Positions 1 to 8,478 of a stretch of 36,139 nt of DNA are shown piece by piece. The stretch lies in NCBI GenBank assembly GCA_017622085.1, contig JAGARU010000091.1, positions 1 to 36,139 on the forward strand. Direction: 5' to 3'. Below the pieces are notes generated by a model. That model made no database searches, had not been told where the DNA came from, and saw only the letters and a program-made list of their open reading frames with translations. Within the stretch, counting starts at the first letter, position 1. The number at the start of each line of letters is the position of its first letter. A program made the translations under genes and the position numbers. Source of the DNA: Clostridia bacterium (lineage in GTDB: Bacteria > Bacillota > Clostridia > Oscillospirales > CAG-272).

Positions 1-135
1 ATCGTGCTCGCTTACAAGTGAGCAAACGCCGAAGCTTGCTGCCGGGCCTTCCCGGCTTTCCCCGCCCCTATCCTTCGTGCATAAAACGGTGCGGATTGGG
101 CATGATAGGGGTGAATTCTATTTATGGAGGAAATC
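1..135. other. Leader region with three inverted repeats, no gene
   Basis: This stretch holds no convincing gene. It contains a short hairpin at 41-56 (GCCGGG, loop CCTT, CCCGGC) followed by TTTC, which could be a weak terminator of a gene lying off the left edge. A second inverted repeat has arms CCCCTATC at 65-72 and GATAGGGG at 104-111, separated by 31 bases, and could be an operator or RNA stem ahead of the gene at 136. I saw no clear -35/-10 pair. Confidence 0.35.
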
Positions 136-570
136 ATGGAAAAGAGCGATACCAAAGAACTGCTTCGCGAGTGCAACGCGGGAATTAAGATGGGTGTGGA
201 GGCTATTAACGGGGTGCTTCCCTCGGTGCACAGCGAGAATTTACGTCAGACCCTGAAGGAAAGCAAGAACGTCCACTGCAAGCTGGGAAGCGAGGCACAT
301 CGACTGCTGAACGTGCGCGGAGTTTCCGGCAAGGCGCCCCATCCCATGGCGCGGCGTATGGCAAAAATGAAGACCAACATGAAGCTTTCCCTCTCTCCCA
401 CCGACCGCGCTGTGGCCGAGCTGATCACCGACGGGTGCAACATGGGAGTAAAATCCCTCTCCCACTATCTGAACCGCCATCCCGGCGCAGACCCCGAGGC
501 CAAGGCGGTGGCCGAATCTCTGATCCGCGAGGAGTCCGCCTTAGCCGAGCATATGCGGGGCTATCTGTAA
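136..570 (+). CDS. Small predicted all-helical protein, function unknown
   Basis: The protein has 144 residues and I do not recognise its family with confidence. It reads as soluble and mostly helical, with two roughly similar halves (about 1-60 and 85-144). Each half has a phrase of the type CN-(A/M)-G-(I/V)-K-(M/S), followed by a His-containing helix. That pattern suggests a four-helix bundle, perhaps ferritin-like or DUF2383-like, but this is inference. The start at 136 is chosen because GGAGG at 126-130 sits 5 bases before it; an in-frame ATG at 124 overlaps that ribosome binding site. The gene is monocistronic and ends at a strong bidirectional terminator. There is no signal peptide or membrane segment. 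Confidence 0.75.
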   Translation: MEKSDTKELLRECNAGIKMGVEAINGVLPSVHSENLRQTLKESKNVHCKLGSEAHRLLNVRGVSGKAPHPMARRMAKMKTNMKLSLSPTDRAVAELITDGCNMGVKSLSHYLNRHPGADPEAKAVAESLIREESALAEHMRGYL

Positions 571-580
571 GCGACAAAAG

Positions 581-615
581 AAAAAGCCATTGCAACGCAA
601 TGGCCTTCTTTTTTT
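581..615. terminator. Bidirectional intrinsic terminator
   Basis: The stem is GCCATTGC (586-593) and GCAATGGC (597-604) with loop AAC. It is flanked by an A-run on the left and a T-run (606-615, interrupted by one C) on the right. It can therefore end both the small gene on the plus strand and the converging carrier gene on the minus strand, whose stop codon lies inside the T-run. Confidence 0.85.
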
Positions 616-2059
616 AATATCCGATTTGAGAGGCGAAGAAGAGAACGAGTACGCTGAGAAGGAAAAGTATGGCTTGGAGCTTCCACGTGAAGCGCACCCA
701 CTTGCCGTAGGAGACGTCCGCCATGGACAGGCCGATCAAGAGAACGGGTCCGGTGGGCACAAAGACGTTGGTAAAGCCGTCTGCCAGGCAGTAGGCCAAG
801 GTAAGCATGGCCGGGGACACGCCAAGGCTGGCGCATACGGGCAGAAGGATGGGAACGATCATCATGATCTTGGCCGAGGCCGAGTCAATGAACACCTGCA
901 AAATCAGCACCAGAAGGTAGACCAGCAGGATGCAGACGAAGGGGCCCTTATCCTGAAGTGCCTCCACCACGTGGTAGACCACCGTATCCCGAATGCCGCT
1001 TTCCGTCAGCACAAGGGGCACGGATGAAGCGATTCCGATCAGCAGGATGGCCGGCAGCATGGCAACGGCACCCTGCCCGAGGTAACGGAAGGTATCGCTC
1101 TTTTTCTCACAGATCACAAGGCCGCAGATAATGCCGCCAAGGAGGAAGCTGAGGGCCAGGATCGGCACGGCCAATCCGGAGATGGCGCGCACGGTGGCGA
1201 TCAGAAGAATGATCACCAGCTGGACGGCGATAAATACGCCGTAGGTGCGCAAGATCCGTCCGCTCTTTTCCTGGGGGAGCGTGGGCATGGCCTCAAGGCG
1301 GGCGCGCTTGCCCTCGTCCAGCTCAAAGGTCAGAGAGGCGCGGGGGTTCTTTTCGATCCGCGCGATGTGGCGCAGCATAAAGAGGCAAAGAACGCCGTAG
1401 GTTACAAGGAAGAACAAAATACGTAGCCAAACGCCGTCCATCATATTACTTCCGGCGAAGGAGGCAATCATCTCAACGGAGAAGGGGTTGGTAATGGCGG
1501 CGGCAAAGCCGAAGCATGAGCCCACAAGACAAATGCACAGGCCGGTCAGGGTATCCAGTCCCAAGGTCAGGGCGAAGACCACCATGAAGGGCAAAAGGGT
1601 CACCAGCTCCTCGAACATACCGAAGAAGCTGCCGAAAAGCATGAAGATCAGAACGCACAAGCAGCACACCAGCCGCTTGCGGTGGGAAAAGCGCTTGACG
1701 ATGCGATCCATCAGAAGGTGCACGCCGTGGGTCTTTTCCACCAGATTGAACACACCGCTCATGATCAGAAGAAAGATGCTGATCATAATGATGGTAATGC
1801 ATCCGGGAGCGAAGAATACCCGCACCGGCGCGGTCAGCACCCGCCAAATGGCGATACCGTCCACCTCGCCCTGCTGATACGTGCCCTCAAGGATGGTTCC
1901 GTCCTCGGTCTGATCGTAGTGTCCTTGGGGAATCACGTAGGAGAGGACGCCGGTAAGCACCAGCATAACGGCCAAAAGAATGGTGACTAATACAAAGGAA
2001 CGCAAATTGATCTGGGCAAAGCTTTGTTCCTTGGTTTTCTTGGTTTCGGTTGCGTTCAT
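614..2059 (-). CDS. yfcC: YfcC/DcuC-family membrane carrier
   Basis: This is a 481-residue polytopic membrane protein of the YfcC family (C4-dicarboxylate anaerobic carrier superfamily). Members are secondary carriers, several thought to move basic amino acids, peptides or dicarboxylates; the substrate cannot be read from sequence. About 11-12 hydrophobic segments are visible. The first is near residues 22-45, followed by an outside loop with VIPQGHYD, a hallmark of the family. GSCFGFAAAITNPFSVE in the middle and FVPTGPVLLIGLSMADV near the end match the two re-entrant loop regions. The ATG at 2059 has GGAGG eight bases upstream and overlaps the stop of the preceding gene by four bases (ATGA), so the two are translationally coupled. 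Coupling to a lipid acyltransferase fusion is unusual for this carrier. Confidence 0.88.
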   Translation of the reverse strand: MNATETKKTKEQSFAQINLRSFVLVTILLAVMLVLTGVLSYVIPQGHYDQTEDGTILEGTYQQGEVDGIAIWRVLTAPVRVFFAPGCITIIMISIFLLIMSGVFNLVEKTHGVHLLMDRIVKRFSHRKRLVCCLCVLIFMLFGSFFGMFEELVTLLPFMVVFALTLGLDTLTGLCICLVGSCFGFAAAITNPFSVEMIASFAGSNMMDGVWLRILFFLVTYGVLCLFMLRHIARIEKNPRASLTFELDEGKRARLEAMPTLPQEKSGRILRTYGVFIAVQLVIILLIATVRAISGLAVPILALSFLLGGIICGLVICEKKSDTFRYLGQGAVAMLPAILLIGIASSVPLVLTESGIRDTVVYHVVEALQDKGPFVCILLVYLLVLILQVFIDSASAKIMMIVPILLPVCASLGVSPAMLTLAYCLADGFTNVFVPTGPVLLIGLSMADVSYGKWVRFTWKLQAILFLLSVLVLFFASQIGY

Positions 2060-3975
2060 ACAACTGCCTCCGTTTGTTTTTCAGAAAGCTCTTTCAGGTA
2101 GATGGAGGCTACGTAATAGTCTACGCAGCTTCTCTTTTCTTCAGGGACGAAATACCAGATCTCCTTGCCGTCGTAGACCTCGAAGTCCTCGCCGGCGCCG
2201 AAGAGGATGCGGTAGAGGGAGCGCATGGGGAACTGACGGCAGACGGTCTGCCCGTCCTCCGTGCCCTCGTAGGTAAGCCCCTCGCGGGTGAGGGTACATA
2301 CGCCCTCGCCGGCTACGCGCAGACAGCGCTTGCCGTCCACGGACGCGTGGTGAAGGGTGACGGGAGTAGTCATGGCAAAGGCGGGGTCGGCGTCGATCTC
2401 CCGGCGCAGCTCCGCATTCTGCCAATGATACCACTCCTTGTGGTTGGCAAAGGGAGCGTTATCCTTGAAGCCGTAGCGGGAATCCATTTCCGTGCTCATT
2501 CCGCAGGCCTCGCAGGTAAGGGTTCGCCCCTTGGTGCGAAGGGAATGGCGCGCGCCGCAGGCAGGACAGCGGCTGAGGACGTTTTCCAGTCCCTCGGCCA
2601 AGGTTTTTTTACGGTAGGTGATTTCCGGATGGGCGGCGAGCCATGCAAACTCATCGTAGTAGAGAGCCTCGTTGACCCGACGGATCAGCTCCTCCTCCGG
2701 CATAGCCTTCAGCTCCTCGGCGGTGGCCAAAAGGGAGAGCTTAGTCTCCACCACGGAGCCGCGGCGCAGGCCGTCACCCCACTTGGGGCTGGCCAGATAG
2801 TCTCCGTCGATGTGACAGACGTACACGTCCACGCCGGCGCGGTGGATGAAGCGGTAGGTATCCGGCTGAATATCCTCAAACTCACCAACGGTGGAGAGGC
2901 GCGCCTCCGGCATCATGGCGAGGACACCGCCGTCCCGCAGGACGCGGCGGCAGTTTTTGGCATTTTCAAAATCGGGGGAGAACATACTCTTGGGGAAGGA
3001 TCCTAAGGAGCGGAGCAGCCAGCCCAGATCCCGACGGAAGAAGTACAGGCGGGCGGTCATAAAGTGGGGACGGCTCTTTTCTATGGTTTTGCCGGCGTAG
3101 AAGAAGTCCACGAAGGCACCGTGATTGCAAAGAACAATGGCAGGCCCCGGAATGCGGCCCAGGTCGTTTTTCGTTTTGATCTTCACCTTCGATGCAAAGA
3201 ACACGCGGCAGCCGTTAAAGATCAGATGCCAAACCAAGGGCTTGGCTTTTTTGACCTCGGTTTTGGACACGTCGGCGTCCCGGGCGATCATGCGGTTGAT
3301 GGAATCGAAGAAGGCCTCCCGATGGTGAATGGCCACAGCCAGAAGCACCATCAGAAGAAGGAACACCGCCACGGACAAAATCCAGCTGATCTCCGTGGCC
3401 ACGTAGCCCAAGCCCACGCCGATGCAAATGGACGGCACGGAGCTGAGAGTGGTAATCAGAATATAATTCGGGTACTTCATCCGCATGGCACAGGCAAACA
3501 GACAGATCATGCCGTAGGGAATGGCCGGCAGAAAGTACAGGGTAAACACGATCACGGCAATGCGGCCGTGGTGACGGGCGCTCTCAAAGTCCAGATGGAT
3601 GCGCTTTGTAAAGAAATGGTCCAGCCTCTCGCCAAAGATTTTATAAAGACCGAAAATAACGGTGTTGCCCACGAAAACACCAATGAGGCACAGGATCACA
3701 CCGTAGCCAAAGCCGTAGCTGAGACCGGCCAGTACCTGAATCGGCTCCGCCGGGATAAACAGGAGAATGGTCTGGAACATGGACAACAGGCTGATGCCAA
3801 GCATGCCCTCAGCACCAAAATCAAAGATCTCCTGCCAATCCTCATCCGCGCTGTGGGTCACAAGAAGCTCACGCACAAGAGCACCGCTCTTGCCCGTGCA
3901 CAGAAAAATGCCAAGAAGGACGAGCGCCGTCCCGAGGACAATGCCCAATATCACTTTTTTCTTCTTTTTATTCAT
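2056..3975 (-). CDS. Fusion: VTT/DedA membrane domain, PlsC-like acyltransferase and zinc ribbon
   Basis: The protein has 639 residues. A first transmembrane helix at about 8-28 is followed by a VTT (SNARE-associated, DedA/TMEM41-like) domain at about 50-210, with the typical EPIQVLAGLSYGFGYG stretch and several helices. DedA relatives act as lipid scramblases or flippases. Residues about 245-440 are a glycerolipid acyltransferase of the PlsC type: CNHGAFVD near 281-288 supplies the HX4D catalytic motif, and PEARLST stands where PEGTRS is usual. A zinc ribbon (CPAC...CEAC, about 468-492) and a C-terminal PH-like beta domain end the protein. I infer that it couples acylation with lipid movement across the membrane. 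The ATG at 3975 is preferred over the GTG at 3987 because GAGGA lies just before it. It leads a two-gene operon with the YfcC carrier. Confidence 0.85.
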   Translation of the reverse strand: MNKKKKKVILGIVLGTALVLLGIFLCTGKSGALVRELLVTHSADEDWQEIFDFGAEGMLGISLLSMFQTILLFIPAEPIQVLAGLSYGFGYGVILCLIGVFVGNTVIFGLYKIFGERLDHFFTKRIHLDFESARHHGRIAVIVFTLYFLPAIPYGMICLFACAMRMKYPNYILITTLSSVPSICIGVGLGYVATEISWILSVAVFLLLMVLLAVAIHHREAFFDSINRMIARDADVSKTEVKKAKPLVWHLIFNGCRVFFASKVKIKTKNDLGRIPGPAIVLCNHGAFVDFFYAGKTIEKSRPHFMTARLYFFRRDLGWLLRSLGSFPKSMFSPDFENAKNCRRVLRDGGVLAMMPEARLSTVGEFEDIQPDTYRFIHRAGVDVYVCHIDGDYLASPKWGDGLRRGSVVETKLSLLATAEELKAMPEEELIRRVNEALYYDEFAWLAAHPEITYRKKTLAEGLENVLSRCPACGARHSLRTKGRTLTCEACGMSTEMDSRYGFKDNAPFANHKEWYHWQNAELRREIDADPAFAMTTPVTLHHASVDGKRCLRVAGEGVCTLTREGLTYEGTEDGQTVCRQFPMRSLYRILFGAGEDFEVYDGKEIWYFVPEEKRSCVDYYVASIYLKELSEKQTEAVV

Positions 3976-4024
3976 ACAGTTCCTCACACAGATTCCGCTG
4001 TCGATTTTTGTTCATATTTCTTTC

Positions 4025-4053
4025 ATTATATCATAACATTTGCCGTCTTGCAA
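4025..4053 (-). promoter_or_regulatory. Promoter of the VTT-acyltransferase operon
   Basis: Read on the minus strand, TTGCAA (4048-4053) and TATAAT (4025-4030) are separated by 17 bases. The -10 is a consensus match. The -35 is the TTGCAA variant seen before several other genes here. Confidence 0.7.
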
Positions 4054-4108
4054 CATTTTTCGCAAAGCCGGGGGAAAAATGCGCAAAAAATGACAATTTT
4101 TCCGCCTA

Positions 4109-4137
4109 TTGACACTTTCGTCCAATTCGTGTATAAT
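4109..4137 (+). promoter_or_regulatory. Consensus sigma-A promoter of citrate synthase
   Basis: TTGACA (4109-4114) and TATAAT (4132-4137) are both perfect consensus hexamers with a 17-base spacer. Transcription should start near 4144, giving a leader of about 60 bases before the start codon at 4206, with AAAGGAGGT at 4188-4196 as ribosome binding site. Confidence 0.92.
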
Positions 4138-4205
4138 ATTCTTGTTTACTTTAACGGTTTATTTTGGTAAAAGCTTAAACATTCTTAAAAGGAGGTAAGC
4201 CAAAT

Positions 4206-5534
4206 ATGATCGTATCAAAATTGAACGCCTACGTTTCCGAAAAAGAGGCGATCTGTCGCAAAAACGATGCCATCGACCCCTCGCTGTACAGCGAGCACGG
4301 GGTGAAAAAGGGGTTGCGCGACGAGAACGGAAACGGTGTATTGGCGGGACTTACCAACATTTCAAAGGTGACATCCTCGGAGATGGTCGACGGGGTCAAG
4401 GTATCCCGCGACGGACAGCTGTGGTACCGGGGCTATCGGGTGGAGAGCCTGCTCGATTCGCTCGGGGATTCGTTGGGTTATGAAAAGATCGCCTACCTGC
4501 TCCTGATGGGCGAGATTCCCTCCGAGGCGGAGCTGGCGGAGTTCTCCGCCCTGATCGGCGAGTGCCGCACCCTCCCTTCCAACTTTACCAGAGACGTCAT
4601 TATGAAGGCTCCCAGCCACGACATTATGAATTCCATGACCCGAAGCATCCTGACCCTGGCCTCCTACGACGAGCAGGCGACGGACACGTCCCTTAGCAAT
4701 TCCCTGCTCCAGTGCATTCGCCTCATCAGCGAGTTTCCCCTTCTGGCGGTATACGCCTACCACGCCTACAACTACTCGGAGAACATGGGTAGCATGGTCA
4801 TTCACCGTCCCGACCCCACTCTCTCCACCGCCGAGAACTTTCTGATGATGCTCCGCCCCGACCGCAAATACACGGCCACCGAGGCAAAGGTACTGGACAC
4901 TGCGCTGATCCTGCACATGGAGCACGGCGGCGGAAACAATTCCACCTTTACCACCCGCGTCATCACCTCCTCCGGCTCGGACACCTATTCCACCGTGGCG
5001 GCGGCTATGTCCTCCCTGAAGGGTCCCAAGCACGGCGGCGCCAACATTAAGGTGATGGAAATGATGGACGACATCCGTGCCCACGTTGCCGACCCGGCCG
5101 ACAAGGAGGCCATTGCCGACTATCTGACCAAAATCATCAACAAGGAGGCCTTTGACCGCAAGGGTCTGGTGTACGGCATGGGTCACGCCGTCTATTCCCT
5201 CTCCGACCCCCGCGAGCGGGTGTTCCGCGGTTACGTGGAGACTCTGGCGGCGGAAAAGGGACGAGAGAAGGATCTGCTGCTCTACCAGAACGTGGAAGAG
5301 GCCGCTCCCATCCTGATTGCCAAGTACCGCCGCATCTACAAGGGCGTCAGCCCCAACGTGGACTTTTACAGCGGCTTTGTGTACGATATGCTGGGCATTC
5401 CTCAGGAGCTGTACACCGCCATGTTTGCCATCGCCCGCATTGTGGGCTGGAGCGCTCACCGTATTGAAGAGCTGGTCTGCACCGACAAGATCATCCGCCC
5501 CGCCTATATGAGTGTCATGGACGAGCTGGAATAA
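4206..5534 (+). CDS. gltA: Citrate synthase
   Basis: This is a 442-residue citrate synthase, which condenses oxaloacetate and acetyl-CoA to citrate in the cytoplasm. The active-site residues are visible: His in MEHGGGN (about 239), the GPKHGGAN loop (about 276), His in GMGHAVY (about 326) and Asp in NVDFYSG (about 385). An N-terminal extension of about 45 residues before the citrate synthase core resembles the longer clostridial form. A GGAGGT ribosome binding site ends ten bases before the ATG. The gene stands alone, with a perfect-consensus promoter and a strong terminator, so it should be highly and constitutively expressed. In fermenting Clostridia the enzyme usually feeds glutamate synthesis rather than a full cycle; neither aconitase nor isocitrate dehydrogenase is in the window. 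Confidence 0.96.
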   Translation: MIVSKLNAYVSEKEAICRKNDAIDPSLYSEHGVKKGLRDENGNGVLAGLTNISKVTSSEMVDGVKVSRDGQLWYRGYRVESLLDSLGDSLGYEKIAYLLLMGEIPSEAELAEFSALIGECRTLPSNFTRDVIMKAPSHDIMNSMTRSILTLASYDEQATDTSLSNSLLQCIRLISEFPLLAVYAYHAYNYSENMGSMVIHRPDPTLSTAENFLMMLRPDRKYTATEAKVLDTALILHMEHGGGNNSTFTTRVITSSGSDTYSTVAAAMSSLKGPKHGGANIKVMEMMDDIRAHVADPADKEAIADYLTKIINKEAFDRKGLVYGMGHAVYSLSDPRERVFRGYVETLAAEKGREKDLLLYQNVEEAAPILIAKYRRIYKGVSPNVDFYSGFVYDMLGIPQELYTAMFAIARIVGWSAHRIEELVCTDKIIRPAYMSVMDELE

Positions 5535-5541
5535 AACAAGA

Positions 5542-5579
5542 ATCCCACAGACCAAGAAAACGGTCTGTGGGATTTTTTT
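5542..5579 (+). terminator. Intrinsic terminator of citrate synthase
   Basis: A perfect 12-bp stem has arms 5542-5553 and 5562-5573 and an eight-base loop, and runs into seven T. It lies seven bases after the stop codon. On the minus strand the trailing sequence is also T-rich, so it may also serve the converging gene ending at 5582. Confidence 0.92.
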
Positions 5580-5581
5580 GC

Positions 5582-6775
5582 TTATTTCCGGATCAGGTAG
5601 TATCCGCCGGTAAAGTCGGGGATGGCAACGGGTGCGCCGCCCTGAGCAATGGATTGCTGGCTGAGGGGGGTAATGACCATCATGGCCGCCGCATCGTAAA
5701 CGTCGATGGCAGGTGCCTCGCCGGCAAGCAGGCGAGTGAAGAAGTCACGCATCATGAAGTAGTCCATGCCGCCGTGTCCGGCCACCTTTTTGCCGCCGTC
5801 CACCTCGTTCCAGTCGTTGTTCTGGTAGGGCTTTGCAAGCTCGCGGAAGTTGCCCCAGAGTGCCTTGGCATCCCAGTCGTACTTTTCGTGCTCCTTGTCA
5901 ATAAAGAGCGTATCGTTATCCTCGGTGTAGAGGGCCTTGGTGCCGTGCACGGTAATGCCGCGGGAGTAGTAGCGGGGCAGGCAGGTATCCAGGCGCAGGG
6001 TAATGGTCTCGCCGCCCTCGCAGGTGATGATAGTGGTCACCACGTCGCCCTGATGGAACTTGGCCGTTGCCGTGGGGTGGGTGGGATCCTTATCCTGCAT
6101 ATAAGCGTTCATACCGAAGGCGCCGGAGGCTACGGACACAAGAGAAACCATGCGGTTGCCGCGGTTGATGTTCAGCATCTTCATAATGGGGCCCAGCTCG
6201 TGGGTAGGATAGTTCTCGCCGTTGCGCGCCAGATAGTTGCGCAGGCGGTAGTGGCGGTTTTCCTCGCCGTAGCAAACCTCGGAGCGGAGGTCGTGCATAT
6301 AGCCGCCGTCACAGGCAACCACCTTGCCGAACAGACCTGCCTTGACCATGGCGAACAGGCTGGTTTCCCGACGGTCGTAATTACAGTTCTCAAGGAACAT
6401 GAAGGGGGTCTTGGTTCTCTCCCAGGTACGTACCAGGCGGTAGCAATCGTCCACGGAGTACGCGCCGCCAACCTCACAGCCAACGGGAATGCCCGCCTCC
6501 ATAGCCGCACAGGCAATGGTTACGTGTGCCTCCCATGAGGTGGAAACGATTACAGCGTCCACAAGACCAGAGGCAAGTAGGTCGCGGTAGTCCGCAAAGC
6601 CGATGACCTCCTCGCCGTAATGGGCGGTCAGCTTGTTCTTATGCTCTTCCACGCGATCGGGGTACAGATCGCAAACAGCGGTAATGCGTGCGTTTTCCTG
6701 GGGAACGATAGCATCGTAAATCAGACCGTAGCCACGGCATCCGAGGCCGATCACGCCTATTCTCAAAGTTTCCAT
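5582..6775 (-). CDS. Gfo/Idh/MocA-family protein, GH109-like
   Basis: The protein has 397 residues with an N-terminal Rossmann fold (GVIGLGCRGYGL at 7-18, a GxGxxG nucleotide site) and a C-terminal alpha/beta domain of the GFO_IDH_MocA type. YPTHELGP followed by INRGNR (about 186-206) resembles the signature around the active site of GH109 enzymes, which use NAD(H) to hydrolyse alpha-N-acetylgalactosaminides. Many relatives are plain sugar dehydrogenases, so the reaction is uncertain. Unlike most described GH109 enzymes it has no Tat or Sec signal, so it should work in the cytoplasm. The gene stands alone, converges with citrate synthase and is followed upstream by a palindrome-rich spacer. 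Its promoter is not obvious; AGTATA at 6808-6813 (TATACT on the minus strand) could be the -10. Confidence 0.88.
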   Translation of the reverse strand: METLRIGVIGLGCRGYGLIYDAIVPQENARITAVCDLYPDRVEEHKNKLTAHYGEEVIGFADYRDLLASGLVDAVIVSTSWEAHVTIACAAMEAGIPVGCEVGGAYSVDDCYRLVRTWERTKTPFMFLENCNYDRRETSLFAMVKAGLFGKVVACDGGYMHDLRSEVCYGEENRHYRLRNYLARNGENYPTHELGPIMKMLNINRGNRMVSLVSVASGAFGMNAYMQDKDPTHPTATAKFHQGDVVTTIITCEGGETITLRLDTCLPRYYSRGITVHGTKALYTEDNDTLFIDKEHEKYDWDAKALWGNFRELAKPYQNNDWNEVDGGKKVAGHGGMDYFMMRDFFTRLLAGEAPAIDVYDAAAMMVITPLSQQSIAQGGAPVAIPDFTGGYYLIRK

Positions 6776-6924
6776 GTTTTGAATCTCCTGTTTTTGGTAT
6801 TGTAGTTAGTATAAATGTAAAAATACGCTTACGCGGCATCGCAACCTCAGCGGTTGATGGAACGCTCCGCACAAGCCTGTGGGGCAGGGTTGCGATCCGG
6901 TGTCGCAAGCAATACCCGTTAGAC

Positions 6925-7130
6925 GCTTTTTTCTTTGAGCAAACAGGCACAAAGAAAAAAGCTTTGCAAAAAAGAAATGCCGAGTCCGTGGGGCTCTGCG
7001 CCCCACACCCGCACCGCCTTTTGAAAAAGGCGGGCGAAAACTTTAACTGCGCTCCGCGCCTTTATTTATCCCCCTCATCTTTCTTTAGGGGGGTGCGGGG
7101 GACCTTTCTTTGTGCAAAGAAAGGTCCCCC
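6925..7130. repeat. Block of nested perfect palindromes in a 367-base gene-free spacer
   Basis: The spacer 6776-7142 has no gene. It carries three perfect inverted repeats: arms 6925-6937 and 6950-6962 (13 bp, 12-base loop), arms 7014-7022 and 7025-7033 (9 bp), and arms 7097-7112 and 7115-7130 (16 bp with a 2-base centre). Both the first and the last contain the TTTCTTTG/CAAAGAAA core. Neither is followed by a usable U-run for the gene ending at 7143. They look like a non-coding interspersed repeat (REP or MITE-like) rather than ordinary terminators. Confidence 0.7.
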
Positions 7131-7142
7131 GCCATTCCTTTC

Positions 7143-8453
7143 TTATTTCACGTCCTCTTCGTTAAACACGTCACCGCATTCGGGGCAGAACTTGGGCGGG
7201 TTTTTCGGATCCTCGGGCTCCCAACCGCACTTGTCACAGCGGTAGAGCGGTGCGCCGGCCGGCTTTTTTGCGCCGCACTCAGAGCAGAATTTGCCCTTAT
7301 TGATGGCGCCGCAGGCGCAGGTCCAGCCGTCGGCGGGCTTTTTGCCGCCGCACTCGGTGCAGAACTTGCCCGTGTTGGTGTTGCCGCAGGCGCAGGTCCA
7401 GCTGCCCGGCTTGGGGGCGGGTTGTCCGCCGCTTGCCTGACTCTGGGCGTTGTTCATAGAGAAGAGGGTCTGAGCGTTGGTACCACCAGCCTGCATGGCC
7501 ATATTCATGCCCATAAAGCCCATCATGGCACCGTTTTCGTTGGAGGCAGCGGCCTTCATGGCCTCGGTCTGGGCATCCACCAGAGCCGCGCCGGCCATAC
7601 CGGTGTTGCGGTATACGGCGGTGCGCTGGAGGGTCTTGATCATCGTTTCGTCCTCCTCAGAGGCGGTCACGGAATTGACACCGAAGGAGGCGATGGCGAG
7701 GCCGCGGGTCTCGCTCCACTTACTGCTGAGCACGGCGTTCAAAGCGTCGGCCAGCTCTGCGGTGTGGCCGGGCAGAGCGCTATAGCGCACGCCCATGGCG
7801 GAAATACGAGCCATGGCCGGCTGAAGGGCGGTCAGAAGCTCGGTCTTTAACATACTGTCGATCTCACTGCGATCGTAGCGGTCAGCCACGTTGCCGCACA
7901 CGTTGGTGTAGAACAGCATGGGGTTTATCATCTTATAAGAATACTCACCGTTGCAACGGATGGAAATGTCCACATCAAGGCCGATGTTCGTATCCACCAC
8001 GCGGAAGGGCACGGGGTTTACGGTGCCGTACTTGTTGCCCACGATCTCCTTGGTGTTAAAGTAGTATACCCGCTGATCGGAGGCAGGAGAGCCGCCGAAG
8101 GTGAAACGCTTGCCGATCTCGCGGAAGGTCTTGCCGATGCTATCACCCAAGCTACCGGCAAAAATGCTGGGCTGGGTAGAGGAGTTCCATACAAATTCGC
8201 CGGATTCGGCACAGAATTCCACAATCTTGCCCTGCTCCACGATCATCATGCACTGACCGTCGGCTACGGCGATCACAGCGCCGTTTGAGATAATATTGTC
8301 CTCGCCCTTACGGTTGGAGGAGCGACGGGAGGTGCGTTTTTGGCCCTTGGCCATCAAGGTGTCGGAGTCGAGAGAGTCGCAATAAAAGTATTCCTTCCAC
8401 TGGTCGGCCAGCACGCCGCCGACTGCGCCTGCAATTGCTTTAATAAGTCCCAT
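7143..8453 (-). CDS. SPFH-domain protein with three C-terminal zinc ribbons
   Basis: The 436-residue protein begins with an SPFH (stomatin/prohibitin/flotillin-like) domain at about 15-250. It matches the 'virion core protein' or YdjI-type SPFH family common in Clostridia; FRVVDTNIGLDVDISIRCNG and SYKMINPMLFYTNV lie in its core. An Ala/Met/Gln-rich linker (about 285-350) leads to three zinc ribbons: CACGNTNTGKFCTECG, CACGAINKGKFCSECG, and CDKCGW with CPECG at the end. SPFH proteins assemble as rings or scaffolds on membranes, and this one may be anchored through partners because no clear transmembrane helix is seen. It is last in an operon with a TPM protein (25-base gap) and a zinc ribbon membrane protein. 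The start has AAGGAG six bases upstream. Confidence 0.9.
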   Translation of the reverse strand: MGLIKAIAGAVGGVLADQWKEYFYCDSLDSDTLMAKGQKRTSRRSSNRKGEDNIISNGAVIAVADGQCMMIVEQGKIVEFCAESGEFVWNSSTQPSIFAGSLGDSIGKTFREIGKRFTFGGSPASDQRVYYFNTKEIVGNKYGTVNPVPFRVVDTNIGLDVDISIRCNGEYSYKMINPMLFYTNVCGNVADRYDRSEIDSMLKTELLTALQPAMARISAMGVRYSALPGHTAELADALNAVLSSKWSETRGLAIASFGVNSVTASEEDETMIKTLQRTAVYRNTGMAGAALVDAQTEAMKAAASNENGAMMGFMGMNMAMQAGGTNAQTLFSMNNAQSQASGGQPAPKPGSWTCACGNTNTGKFCTECGGKKPADGWTCACGAINKGKFCSECGAKKPAGAPLYRCDKCGWEPEDPKNPPKFCPECGDVFNEEDVK

Positions 8454-8478
8454 AGTGATCTCCTTTTCTTAATTTCAG

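Noticed and set aside
2050..4170. Long open frames on the plus strand opposite the VTT-acyltransferase gene
   Set aside because: They are rich in His, Gly, Val and Gln as expected from the antisense of GC-rich coding DNA, have no ribosome sites and match no family; the minus-strand gene has clear domains.
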